Source: Sulfidibacterium sp036244975
Lineage (GTDB): Bacteria; Bacteroidota; Bacteroidia; Bacteroidales; F082
Direction: 5' to 3'
Length of the DNA stretch: 64,000 nucleotides
Assembly (NCBI GenBank): GCA_036244975.1
Contig: BTTE01000001.1
Location: forward strand, 1 to 64,000
The first letter of the stretch is position 1. The number at the start of each line of letters is the position of its first letter. The position numbers and the translations under genes are program-made. The notes below the pieces were generated by a model that did not search any database, was not told the DNA's origin, and saw only the letters and a list, made by a program, of their open reading frames with translations. Positions 42,826-51,325 of this stretch are shown here, piece by piece.

Positions 42826-44253
42826 ATGAAGAAAACACTACTTATCCCCGTGGTTTTATTGATTCTAACTGTGAGCTGCCGAAATCCTTTTGGTTTCGGG
42901 GAGCGAGAAAAAACAGGACATAAAAAAGTAGATTTGCTGGATTCCATCCTAACCCGGAAAAAAATCATTGCACTTACCGATTACAGTCCCAATACTTTTT
43001 TTATTTATCGTGGTGAACGTCTGGGATACCAGTACGAACTGCTGCAGGCGTTTGCAAAATATCTCGGCGTTTCGGTGGATTTGCGCATTGAGTCAAATCT
43101 GGACAGCAGTTTTCGATTTCTGCAGGAAGGCCGGGCGGATGTGCTGGCTATGGGGCTGACGGTAACCGGAAACCGTACCAAATTCCTTCTTTTCAGCGAA
43201 CCGCTTTTTTACACACGGCAGGTACTGGTACAACGAAAACCAAAAAATTATCGAGAAATGGCTACCGCCGACGAGATTAACGCCCATCTTATCCGGAATC
43301 TCATCAACCTCGGAGGCGTTACCATCCATATCCGCAAAGGTTCGGTCTATTATCCGCAGTTGCTTAACCTGGAAAACAACATTGGCGACACTATTTATAT
43401 TATTCAGGATACGTTGAGTACCGAAATGCTGATCCAGGAGGTAGCACAGCATAAAATTGATTATACGGTGGCGGATCAAATTATCGCCCGGAATTCAGCT
43501 AAAATTTACCCAAATATCGATGTGAAAACCCGCGTTAGCTTCGAACAAAAAATCGCCTGGGCTGTCCGAAAAGATCAAAAACAACTGGTTGACACCCTTA
43601 ATGCATGGCTTCGGATATTTAACAAAACATTGGAATCGAGGCTGCTGTATAATAAATATTTCAAAAATATGCGCGTAAAACGCCTCGTCAGGAGCGCATA
43701 TTATTCTTACACCGGCGGAAAACTTTCACCCTATGATAGTTTAATAAAAAAAGCTGCCAAAAAGATACACTGGGACTGGCGGCTGCTGGCTTCCATGATT
43801 TATCAGGAGTCGCAATTTAAACCCAATGTAACATCGTGGGTGGGTGCTTACGGGCTTATGCAACTTATGCCGGCAACCATGCAGGCTTACGGGATAACCG
43901 AAGACTCAGGTGAAGAGGCGCAAATTGATGCCGGCGTGCGGTTGCTGAAATCGTTTGAAAGCCAGCTGCCCGCAACAATTACCGATTCGGTGGAGAGGAT
44001 AAAGTTTGTGCTGGCTTCTTACAATAGCGGGCTGGCACATATACTGGATGCCCGCCGGCTGGCAGAAAAATTCGGAAAGAACCCCAATGTGTGGACCGGT
44101 AATGTGGATTATTTTGTGCTGCACCTGTCGGAAAAGAAATATTACCACGATCCGGTAGTACGCAACGGCTATATGCGCGGTTGGGAAACTTATGATTTTG
44201 TAAAAGAAATTTTTGATCGGTATAATGGATATAAAACACTGATTGACCAGTAA
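42826..44253 (+). CDS. MltF-like lytic transglycosylase lipoprotein
   Basis: A 475-residue envelope enzyme. The lipoprotein signal ends in VSC (Cys18). An SBP_bac_3-like solute-binding domain (about 45-275) precedes a lysozyme-like SLT domain (about 305-455), with catalytic Glu328 in MIYQESQF and the GAYGLMQLMPAT motif following. MltF-type proteins cleave peptidoglycan to 1,6-anhydro products and use the binding domain to sense muropeptides. The gene is flanked by divergent or convergent neighbours and is monocistronic. Confidence 0.92.
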   Translation: MKKTLLIPVVLLILTVSCRNPFGFGEREKTGHKKVDLLDSILTRKKIIALTDYSPNTFFIYRGERLGYQYELLQAFAKYLGVSVDLRIESNLDSSFRFLQEGRADVLAMGLTVTGNRTKFLLFSEPLFYTRQVLVQRKPKNYREMATADEINAHLIRNLINLGGVTIHIRKGSVYYPQLLNLENNIGDTIYIIQDTLSTEMLIQEVAQHKIDYTVADQIIARNSAKIYPNIDVKTRVSFEQKIAWAVRKDQKQLVDTLNAWLRIFNKTLESRLLYNKYFKNMRVKRLVRSAYYSYTGGKLSPYDSLIKKAAKKIHWDWRLLASMIYQESQFKPNVTSWVGAYGLMQLMPATMQAYGITEDSGEEAQIDAGVRLLKSFESQLPATITDSVERIKFVLASYNSGLAHILDARRLAEKFGKNPNVWTGNVDYFVLHLSEKKYYHDPVVRNGYMRGWETYDFVKEIFDRYNGYKTLIDQ

Positions 44254-44361
44254 TTACACTTACTAATGTTTATCAAATCGCGTAATACAGAGAGCAATGG
44301 CCATGAATAAAGCCTGCTTTTTCAATCAGCAGATTTCTAGTGGTATTCAAAAACAGGAGTT

Positions 44362-44886
44362 TTACATCCCCATCTCTTTTTTCAATTGAGCCACCCATTT
44401 TTGAGCACGGCCTTCGGTTTTTTCAGGCTCGTTGTCAGCATCGAGTGCAAGGCCGTAAAACAGACCATCATGCGCGCCTTCCGAATCGGTAAACTGATAC
44501 CCTTCGGTGGGCCATTTCCCAATCATTTTGGCATTGGTTTTTGTTATTTCCTCATGGAAGTACCCCAGTCCGTCCGCAAAATGGTTCGGATAAAGCACCT
44601 GATTCCCCAAGCCGAAAGTCGCAAAAGTGATATTGGAAAGGTCTGTTTTCTGCACGGTTCTGAAAAATTCATTCCATTTATTATCATTGGTGGCATCTTC
44701 CCAGTGCTCAGCACCAACCGTAGAGCTGCCGAGGATAAGCAGGTCATAATCGTTGGTTTTGCTCACATCAAATTCGTCCAGTGCGAATAAATCGATGGTT
44801 TCCGCATTAAATTGTTGGTAAATGATCCTGGCAGCTCTTTCTACATTTCCACCTTTTACCCAGTACAATAAGGCTGTTTTTTTCAT
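44362..44886 (-). CDS. Flavodoxin-like protein with atypical phosphate loop
   Basis: A 174-residue protein with a long-chain flavodoxin fold: LLILGSSTVGAEHWEDATNDNKWNEFF, quoted here by its parts LLILGSSTVG and NDNKWNEFF, and FATFGLGNQVLYPNHFADGLG match the 60s and 90s loops that clasp FMN. The N-terminal loop reads WVKGGNVER instead of the usual (S/T)xTGxT, losing the hydroxyl residues that bind the FMN phosphate. FMN affinity or cofactor choice may therefore differ. The ATG at 44886 is preferred over a TTG two codons earlier. Flavodoxins transfer electrons in the cytoplasm, for example to pyruvate:ferredoxin oxidoreductase-type partners. Confidence 0.82.
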   Translation of the reverse strand: MKKTALLYWVKGGNVERAARIIYQQFNAETIDLFALDEFDVSKTNDYDLLILGSSTVGAEHWEDATNDNKWNEFFRTVQKTDLSNITFATFGLGNQVLYPNHFADGLGYFHEEITKTNAKMIGKWPTEGYQFTDSEGAHDGLFYGLALDADNEPEKTEGRAQKWVAQLKKEMGM

Positions 44887-44973
44887 ATTCAAAATTTTCT
44901 GTTGCCGGTAAAATTAATCATTTTTTAAACTTATACAGTGGTCTGATTTCCGGAGAGTATTATAGCAGAACCC

Positions 44974-45042
44974 TGTTTTTGCGAACACACCGACCCGGAA
45001 TGTCTATCCATTGAAAGACCGTTTCGGCGTGTGAAGCAATCT
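44974..45042 (-). repeat. Dispersed intergenic repeat, copy A
   Basis: Read on the minus strand, this about 69-base tract matches 61990-62056 on the plus strand with only scattered differences (shared core includes GGTCTTTCAATGGATA and ACATTCCGGG). The two copies are inverted relative to each other. Confidence 0.75.
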
Positions 45043-45116
45043 CCATAACGTAAGGCCGGATAATCAGGCAAATCAGAATAAACGAAACTTTGAGCGCGGA
45101 CGCTCCTCCCTGGCTC

Positions 45117-45209
45117 AAGTCTTACATCCGGGCCTGTGCGCAAGCATGACTTGGGCCAATGTAAAACGATTGCCAGTCTTTCCGCCCGGCCTTGTGGGCA
45201 AGCGAGACT
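45117..45209. repeat. Pair of related hairpin units
   Basis: Two similar 35-36-base units 58 bases apart (45117-45152 and 45175-45209), each bounded by a short inverted repeat (AAGTC/GACTT and AGTCT/AGACT) around a similar GC-rich core containing GGCC(T)TGTG and GCAAGC. Confidence 0.5.
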
Positions 45210-45450
45210 GACGCCTGCCAAATACCGCAAAGCTTTCTAACCTAATATTTTAGCCCCTTAGAAAGCTGGTTCAAAGAATTAATGCTGAAGATTCTGGTGA
45301 AAAAATACTACAAGCAATTCATGAAGCCCTAAAACATCAAGAGCTTGTCTCGCTTCAGGCGAGAGGATTAAGGGGTAAAAGTGACTGAAATCATTTCATA
45401 ACCTTTTTAAGCCGGACGCATAATTGAAGTTCTATAGCATTCGGAAAAAG

Positions 45451-47964
45451 TTAACGACCACCATACATATGGTGATGTTTATGGGTAGGTTGTTTAATAA
45501 CTGCCAGAAACCGGTTATGTACTTTGCCTCCCCTGTGTTCCAGGTGCCTGTACATTGCTGTCTTAGCCAGGTCCTCAATGAATATCCACAAGATACAATA
45601 GCCCCAAACCAGTGCAACATTAGCCCAGCTGATCGATGTTATCAAGCCGAGAGGGTAAACAACAAACAGCGTGGCCAGAACTTTGGTTGCAACGGCTGAC
45701 CACAACAGGGAAGGAGCCGGGAATGGTTTTTTGTAAAACGGCCCTTTTGTTCTGGTAACAAACAATGTAAGGTGTCCTGCCACAGCAAGTTTCAGGAAAA
45801 TGAAAGTCTGGATTTGTGCCAGATTAAGATGCAGATATTCTTTGGCAATAATCAAAATTCCGAACGTTTCTATAACCCCGATCAATCCTAAAACGGTAGA
45901 AATGCTCAGGACTTTTTTCATGTCCCATTTTACCGGGTTTTTATTTAAGAAAGTGTTGTCATAAGCAATTGTCATAATCGGCACATCGTTGAAAAAGGCA
46001 AGAAGGATAATCAACAGGGCGGTAATGGGATAAAAATTAAAAAATATCATAGCCAGAACCACAAAGAACATGATACGGATGGTTTCGATGATACGATACA
46101 TCGCATAGCTGTTCATTCTTTCAAAGATTTTCCTCGCTTCCGAAACGGCATCGATAATCACTGATAACCCAGGTGTGGTAAGGATTAAATCGGCAGCCGC
46201 TCTCGCTGCATCGGTAGCCCCGCTCACTGCAATACCAAAGTCAGCCTGCTTTAGTGCGGGAGCATCGTTTACCCCGTCACCGGTCATACCGGTAATATGA
46301 TCTCCTGTCTGGAGGGCTTTTACAATTCCGTATTTGTGTTCCGGAAAAACTTCGGCAAAACCATCGGCAGCTTCGATTTGTTGTTCTATTTTCCGGCTGG
46401 GATGCTTAATATCCGAATCTTCTTTAAAAATGTCATCCACACGTTGGATATTAGTTCCTAAGTTTAACTGACTGGAAACCTGACGGGCAATGGCAACATT
46501 ATCGCCGGTAACCATTTTAACCTTAATACCATTTTCTCTCGCCAGAGCAATGGTGGCAGCAGAATCCTCACGCGGCGGATCAAAAAGTGTTAATATGCCA
46601 AGAAACAGCCAATCGCTTCCGGCATCTTTTCTCGCTACACCCAATGTTTTATATCCTTTGGCTGCAAATTTTTCTACGTCTTCGTTAGCCTTTTCAAGGT
46701 CTTTACCCTTCACTTTACACAGATCCATGATGACCTGAGTAGCTCCTTTGGTCGTATTGAGTTCTCTACCATTGGCATCGGTTAGTATTGCCTCTGTCCG
46801 TTTTCGGACCGGGTCGAACGGAATGTATTTTTTAAGAGAAAAGGAGGAAAACAATTTTTTATCTTTCATCCCGGATACTACGGTCAAATCAATAGCATCG
46901 TCGGTGTCCGTCTCCGAGGAAAGAGAGGCATACAAAATAAGCTCCTGTTCATCCTTTGCTTTGAACAAAACCGAACTGCCCAGTGTTAGTTTATTTTGCG
47001 TAAGCGTTCCCGTTTTATCGGAGCATAAGATATCCAGACCTGCGGCTTCTTCAATAGCTTCCAATCTGGAAACAATTACTTTTTTCTTTGATAGCACCAA
47101 TGCTCCTACCGCCATGGTTACAGATAATACAGCCGGCATGGCCACCGGAATGGAAGCAACTGTCAGGATCAAAGCAAACTGAATCAGTGTGATGACATTG
47201 TCTCCCCTCAATAATTGAACAAGAAACAGTATGGACACCAGACCGAGGCTAAGAAAAATCAGGTAATCGCCAATATGAATAACAGCTTTTTGAAAATGAG
47301 AAGTGGCCCCTGCATCCGAAACAAGGCCGGCGGTTTTTCCGAAATAAGTGTCTGCTCCGGTAGCCGAAACAACACCAACCATTTCCCCCTGTTTCACAAT
47401 GGTTCCGGAATAGCAGATATCATCCGGCTTTTTATTAACCGGAAGGGACTCTCCTGTTAAAGCGGCCTGATCTACGCTCACATAATCACCTTCTGTTAAT
47501 TTCAGGTCAGCAGGGATGATATCACCGATTTTAATACGCACTACATCACCCGGAACAATCTCCCTTGCTTCAATTTCTATCCATTTTCCATCCCGGAGAA
47601 CCCTTGCCTTTAAGGCCAGCTGCGCTTTCAGAGCATCAAGGGCATTGCTGGCTTTCAACTCCTGCCAAAAGCCGATACCGGCATTAAACAAAAGCAGTGC
47701 GAAAATGACAAAGAAATCGGTCAGATGTTTCACCGCAAGAGACAAAATCGCTGCAATTTCTATCATCCACGGAATAGGTCCCCAAAAATAACTGAAAAAC
47801 CGGACCAACATACTTATATGTTTCTCCGGTAATGCATTGGGCCCCGTTTCTTCGAGACGTTTTTTCGCTTCTTCCGCAGACAACCCTTTGGCGGAGGTGT
47901 TTAGCTTTTGGAATAAGTCATTCTTACTCATCTTCTCTGCATCCTTTATTGTAACCTGCTCCAT
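45451..47964 (-). CDS. Plasma-membrane-type proton-pumping P-type ATPase (P3A)
   Basis: An 837-residue ATP-driven cation pump. Actuator motif TGES is at 170-173, the phosphorylation site DKTGT has Asp316, and TGDGVNDAP is at 561-569. Membrane segment M4 reads SIPVAMPAVLSVTMA, very close to plant proton pumps. The three residues central to proton transport in Arabidopsis AHA2 (Asn106, Arg655, Asp684) align with Asn94, Arg630 and Asp660. The long eukaryotic regulatory tail is absent; the chain ends in a His-rich stretch (HKHHHMYGGR). It should export protons from the cytoplasm. It follows a 158-residue unknown gene by 49 bases. Confidence 0.92.
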   Translation of the reverse strand: MEQVTIKDAEKMSKNDLFQKLNTSAKGLSAEEAKKRLEETGPNALPEKHISMLVRFFSYFWGPIPWMIEIAAILSLAVKHLTDFFVIFALLLFNAGIGFWQELKASNALDALKAQLALKARVLRDGKWIEIEAREIVPGDVVRIKIGDIIPADLKLTEGDYVSVDQAALTGESLPVNKKPDDICYSGTIVKQGEMVGVVSATGADTYFGKTAGLVSDAGATSHFQKAVIHIGDYLIFLSLGLVSILFLVQLLRGDNVITLIQFALILTVASIPVAMPAVLSVTMAVGALVLSKKKVIVSRLEAIEEAAGLDILCSDKTGTLTQNKLTLGSSVLFKAKDEQELILYASLSSETDTDDAIDLTVVSGMKDKKLFSSFSLKKYIPFDPVRKRTEAILTDANGRELNTTKGATQVIMDLCKVKGKDLEKANEDVEKFAAKGYKTLGVARKDAGSDWLFLGILTLFDPPREDSAATIALARENGIKVKMVTGDNVAIARQVSSQLNLGTNIQRVDDIFKEDSDIKHPSRKIEQQIEAADGFAEVFPEHKYGIVKALQTGDHITGMTGDGVNDAPALKQADFGIAVSGATDAARAAADLILTTPGLSVIIDAVSEARKIFERMNSYAMYRIIETIRIMFFVVLAMIFFNFYPITALLIILLAFFNDVPIMTIAYDNTFLNKNPVKWDMKKVLSISTVLGLIGVIETFGILIIAKEYLHLNLAQIQTFIFLKLAVAGHLTLFVTRTKGPFYKKPFPAPSLLWSAVATKVLATLFVVYPLGLITSISWANVALVWGYCILWIFIEDLAKTAMYRHLEHRGGKVHNRFLAVIKQPTHKHHHMYGGR

Positions 47965-48013
47965 GTTATATAAGATTTTAATTATTACCGGGTTTTATTT
48001 TATTAGCGTTCCT

Positions 48014-48490
48014 TTAGTCTAAAATTCTGCGCAAGCGGTCGTTTTCAATTTTTCGCAAATCATCGGAAATAAAAGGGAGGAGCACACTCTCCAGAAAATC
48101 CTGCCTGAAATCCCTCGCATGCGACACAAAGCCGAGTAAAGCATCCTTAAATACAACGCCTAACGGACGGGGAAGTTGAGAAAGGAATATTACAACCGGC
48201 TGTAATAATTGTTCGATTTTTTCTTTCCTTTTCTTAGCCTCTTTGGGAAGTTCCTCATTTAAAGTCTCTATATCTTTATCAAAAGTCTTTTTTACCTCCT
48301 GAAAAAAATCCTGTAACGCTTCATCAGCCTGATTACTCAGGATGGAAAGATAAACTTTGGCCGTTCTTTCTTTTGTCGGCACCAAATGTCCTTCAGTAGC
48401 CTGGCTGGCAACAAACAGCGTTATTAATGCCGGGACCTTGTATATAACATTCTGTAATTCCTGATCTTGTTTTTTAATAATTTCATTCAT
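48014..48490 (-). CDS. Uncharacterised soluble helical protein next to the proton ATPase
   Basis: A 158-residue protein without signal peptide or membrane helix, highly charged and predicted mostly alpha-helical; a lysine/glutamate-rich stretch (about 70-100, LPKEAKKRKEKIEQLL) may form a coiled coil. No known motif or cysteine is seen. It lies 49 bases upstream of the P3A ATPase gene on the same strand, and a TATTTTTG -7 element (48653-48646) could drive both. A cytoplasmic regulator or assembly partner of the pump is a reasonable guess, not more. Confidence 0.7.
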   Translation of the reverse strand: MNEIIKKQDQELQNVIYKVPALITLFVASQATEGHLVPTKERTAKVYLSILSNQADEALQDFFQEVKKTFDKDIETLNEELPKEAKKRKEKIEQLLQPVVIFLSQLPRPLGVVFKDALLGFVSHARDFRQDFLESVLLPFISDDLRKIENDRLRRILD

Positions 48491-48645
48491 TTTTCATCTG
48501 TTAAATCATTGAATCGTCTTCGTTTTTAATTTATCCGTTTTTCGCTTTTTAAAGCGCCCCGGCTTTCAGCATCCCATTGAGAATCTATATAGAATTCCAA
48601 AAGAATGCAAAAAGTATCTTTAGGTATTCGGACGACTATGTACAG

Positions 48646-48653
48646 CAAAAATA
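48646..48653 (-). promoter_or_regulatory. -7 element of the 158-residue protein / proton ATPase unit
   Basis: On the minus strand this reads TATTTTTG, a full TAnnTTTG match with a roughly 150-base leader before the first start codon. Confidence 0.3.
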
Positions 48654-48725
48654 AGGTACTTTCTCTTTACTTTCAAGAGGTAAAACAAAAAATATAACAA
48701 GAATCCTGTTTTGTATGGTTAATTA

Positions 48726-50522
48726 TTATCCCACCATCACCGAAGTCTCGGCGTAACGGAAGTTGGTTGAAATGACCCGGGTGCTTAATGCCATTGCCAT
48801 GGTCAGGGTTCCGATTCTTCCTACAAACATGGAAGTAATAATAATAATTTTCCCGGCTGCTGTCAGCGAAGCTGTTATGCCCATGGAAAGTCCTACGGTA
48901 CCAAAAGCCGAAAACTCTTCAAAGAATAATTTAAGTAAATCAACCCCCGGTTCTGTAATGGTGAGAAGAAAAGTCGAGATAAAAATCATGGAGATGGAAA
49001 ACAATGCAATGGAGTAAGCCTTGTCGATGGTGCTAAACGGAAGTGTTCTTTTGAAAAATACCACTGATTTTTCACCTTTTATGGTGGCGATAGCTGATTT
49101 TATAATTACGGCAAAAGTGGTTACTTTAATACCGCCACCCGTTGAACCGGGACCGGCACCCACAAACATGAGAAAAGTAAAAAACAGCAATACCGGAACA
49201 CTCAACCTGCTTATATCTACCGTGTTGAATCCGGCAGTTCTGGTTGTAACAGATTGGAAAACAGAAGTAATCGCAATCTGATACCACGAATCTCCCGCCA
49301 TGCTGTCTTTTTGGATGATGTAGAATACCAAAGCGCCTATCGCAATTAAAAACAGTGACATGTAAAGGGTTATTTTTGTACCGGTATTGAGTCTGCGCCA
49401 GGGACTTTTTATCCTTCTGCGGATACTTTTTATACTGAAAACATCTTGCATGGCTACAAAACCGAACCCGCCGAAAAAGATAAGAAAAATGATGACAATC
49501 TGAAGTCCGTACAGGTTTCGGACACCGTTTTCGGCAAGGTTTTTGGAAAAGGTGGAAAAGCCTGCGTTGTTAAAGGCCGAAACGGCATGAAAAACGGAGT
49601 TGAAGAGTTGTGTTTTCCAGCTGTCAAAATGGACATTGCCCCAGGAAAAATAGAGGAAAAACGTCCCGATAGCTTCCATCAACAAACTGAATTTCACAAT
49701 ACTTCTCAAAATATTTTTTGAATCGGACAATCTTTCCGTACTCAGGAACTCTTTAATCAGCGACTGATATTTTATACTTCCCGATGATTTGGAAAAAGTA
49801 GCAAAAAAGGTGGCAAACGAAATAATATTGATTCCGCCGAGCTGAATCAGTATCATGATAACAAGCTTCCCCTTTAAAGTAAAAAAAGTCGCAGTATCCA
49901 CCACAATCAGTCCGGTTACACAACTGGCACTGGTAGCCGTGAAGAGCGAATCCAGGAAACTAAGGTGGTGCTGTACAGTCATTTCGGGAAGCATCAGCAG
50001 TCCGGTGCCGGCGCCAATGAGCAACACGAACGAAAGTACCAGCAGTGTTGCCGGTTTTAGGTTTAATGCCACAATTTTAGACCCTGATTTTCCAAGTTCG
50101 ATACCTATTATTGCAACGAAATAGAGTTGTAGTAATAATAAGGAGTGATTGTTCACCAAATCATTAAACAAATTCCTAAAAATCAGCTTGTTGAAAAATG
50201 TTGGAAAAATTATATAAAGAATAAAAAAGAGTAAAACGCCTCCTTCAAACCGATTTTGTTTTACAAAATTCAGGGGGTGAAAATCGTAAAAAACGAAAAC
50301 AATGTAGCGGAGGGAAAAGAAAATCAGGCTTAATTCCATAATGCCTTCATTAAACAGGATAGAACTATAGGTTTTTGGGAATCCGTAATAATAGATTGCA
50401 ACGCCGACTACCATAGAAAGGAACAGAAAACTAAGCACGTGAAATACCTGTGCAACAAAATTCTTGCTGCTAAATATCCGAAGATTAATCTTCTCTCTTA
50501 TTTTAAAAAGCCTGGAGGGCAT
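48726..50522 (-). CDS. ktrB: Potassium uptake channel subunit, TrkH/KtrB family
   Basis: A 598-residue inner membrane protein forming the ion-conducting part of a Ktr/Trk system. Four pore-loop filter motifs are recognisable: CVTGL (near 215), NNAGF (near 325), TAGFN (near 430) and TVGLS (near 550), each supplying the central Gly of the K+ filter. An N-terminal extension of about 160 residues adds extra membrane helices compared with Bacillus KtrB. It lies 6 bases after the RCK partner gene. The system imports K+, probably coupled to Na+ or to the membrane potential. Confidence 0.92.
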   Translation of the reverse strand: MPSRLFKIREKINLRIFSSKNFVAQVFHVLSFLFLSMVVGVAIYYYGFPKTYSSILFNEGIMELSLIFFSLRYIVFVFYDFHPLNFVKQNRFEGGVLLFFILYIIFPTFFNKLIFRNLFNDLVNNHSLLLLQLYFVAIIGIELGKSGSKIVALNLKPATLLVLSFVLLIGAGTGLLMLPEMTVQHHLSFLDSLFTATSASCVTGLIVVDTATFFTLKGKLVIMILIQLGGINIISFATFFATFSKSSGSIKYQSLIKEFLSTERLSDSKNILRSIVKFSLLMEAIGTFFLYFSWGNVHFDSWKTQLFNSVFHAVSAFNNAGFSTFSKNLAENGVRNLYGLQIVIIFLIFFGGFGFVAMQDVFSIKSIRRRIKSPWRRLNTGTKITLYMSLFLIAIGALVFYIIQKDSMAGDSWYQIAITSVFQSVTTRTAGFNTVDISRLSVPVLLFFTFLMFVGAGPGSTGGGIKVTTFAVIIKSAIATIKGEKSVVFFKRTLPFSTIDKAYSIALFSISMIFISTFLLTITEPGVDLLKLFFEEFSAFGTVGLSMGITASLTAAGKIIIITSMFVGRIGTLTMAMALSTRVISTNFRYAETSVMVG

Positions 50523-50528
50523 AACCGA

Positions 50529-51224
50529 CTAGCTGTTTATGTCGATAAATTTCTGAATATCAAGGGTACTGCCAAAGACAACGATATAATCGTTTTCGTT
50601 AATGACCGTATCTCTGTGAGGAACCCCTTTGATATGTTGTCTCTTGATGATTTTATCGCCATCTTTCTCTTCCACTTCATTTTTTATGGTAACAAGGTTT
50701 ATGTTATAGGCTTCCCGAAGTTGAATGTCTTCCAGGGTTTGGCCGATAATGGATTTCGGCGTTTTTATTTCTGTAATCACATAGCCATCGGGCAAATCGA
50801 GAAAGTTTACAATACTGGGATTCAGGAGACGTTCTGCTACCACAGTACCAACGGCATGTTCGGGAGAGAAAATTTCGTTTAGCCCCAGCTTTTCCAAAAT
50901 CAAACGGTTTACTTTACCTTTTGCCCTGACAATGATTCTTTTGATATTCAGCTCGATAAGGTTTACAGCGGTAAGTAGTAATTCTTCAAAATTTTCGCCA
51001 ATGGCGATGACCACTGCATCGTAATTCTGAATATTTTGAGAGAGAAGAGCGTTTTTATCGGTGGAGTCTAATGCAACGGCATAAGCTACATCATTGGCAA
51101 TATAATCCACCTTTTCCTGACTCTTATCAATAGCCAGTACTTCAGCTCCTTTTTTAGAGAGTGTCCGCGCTATGGCTTCCCCGAACTGTCCGATTCCAAT
51201 GACTACAAACTGATTATTAGACAT
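50529..51224 (-). CDS. ktrA: Potassium uptake regulatory RCK protein, KtrA/TrkA family
   Basis: A 231-residue cytoplasmic gating ring subunit. The RCK_N Rossmann domain (about 1-130) has GIGQFGEAIA with the nucleotide-binding Gly triad and the acidic Asp in VLAIDKSQEKV; the RCK_C domain (about 140-228) ends YIVVFGSTLDIQKF. ATP/ADP binding in this protein switches the KtrB channel. It is transcribed ahead of ktrB with a 6-base gap and has its own TACATTTG -7 element at 51254-51247. Confidence 0.93.
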   Translation of the reverse strand: MSNNQFVVIGIGQFGEAIARTLSKKGAEVLAIDKSQEKVDYIANDVAYAVALDSTDKNALLSQNIQNYDAVVIAIGENFEELLLTAVNLIELNIKRIIVRAKGKVNRLILEKLGLNEIFSPEHAVGTVVAERLLNPSIVNFLDLPDGYVITEIKTPKSIIGQTLEDIQLREAYNINLVTIKNEVEEKDGDKIIKRQHIKGVPHRDTVINENDYIVVFGSTLDIQKFIDINS

Positions 51225-51246
51225 GATTTTGCTTAGTTTTGAGTGG

Positions 51247-51254
51247 CAAATGTA
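51247..51254 (-). promoter_or_regulatory. -7 element of the ktrAB operon
   Basis: On the minus strand this reads TACATTTG, a full TAnnTTTG match 22 bases before the ktrA start codon. Confidence 0.4.
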
Positions 51255-51325
51255 CAGAAAATAAAGAAAGTTTATTCCGGCAGTATAATTTATTCATATT
51301 TTAAAAAATGTATGGGTAAAGCGGG

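Larger units (their letters stand above)
44893..45450. other. Repeat-rich intergenic region
   Basis: About 560 bases without a convincing gene, between the flavodoxin and the P-type ATPase. It holds a dispersed repeat (44974-45042), two related hairpin units (45117-45209), a perfect 10-bp inverted repeat (45231-45240 / 45258-45267) and a 36-codon open stretch (45268-45387, including INAEDSGEKILQAI) too short to identify. Confidence 0.6.

Noticed and set aside
44931..45230. 99-codon open frame on the minus strand
   Set aside because: It lies across dispersed repeats and hairpin units; it has no protein-like pattern.
45268..45387. 36-codon open stretch after the 10-bp inverted repeat
   Set aside because: No start codon in a good context, no recognisable family; kept only as a possible remnant.
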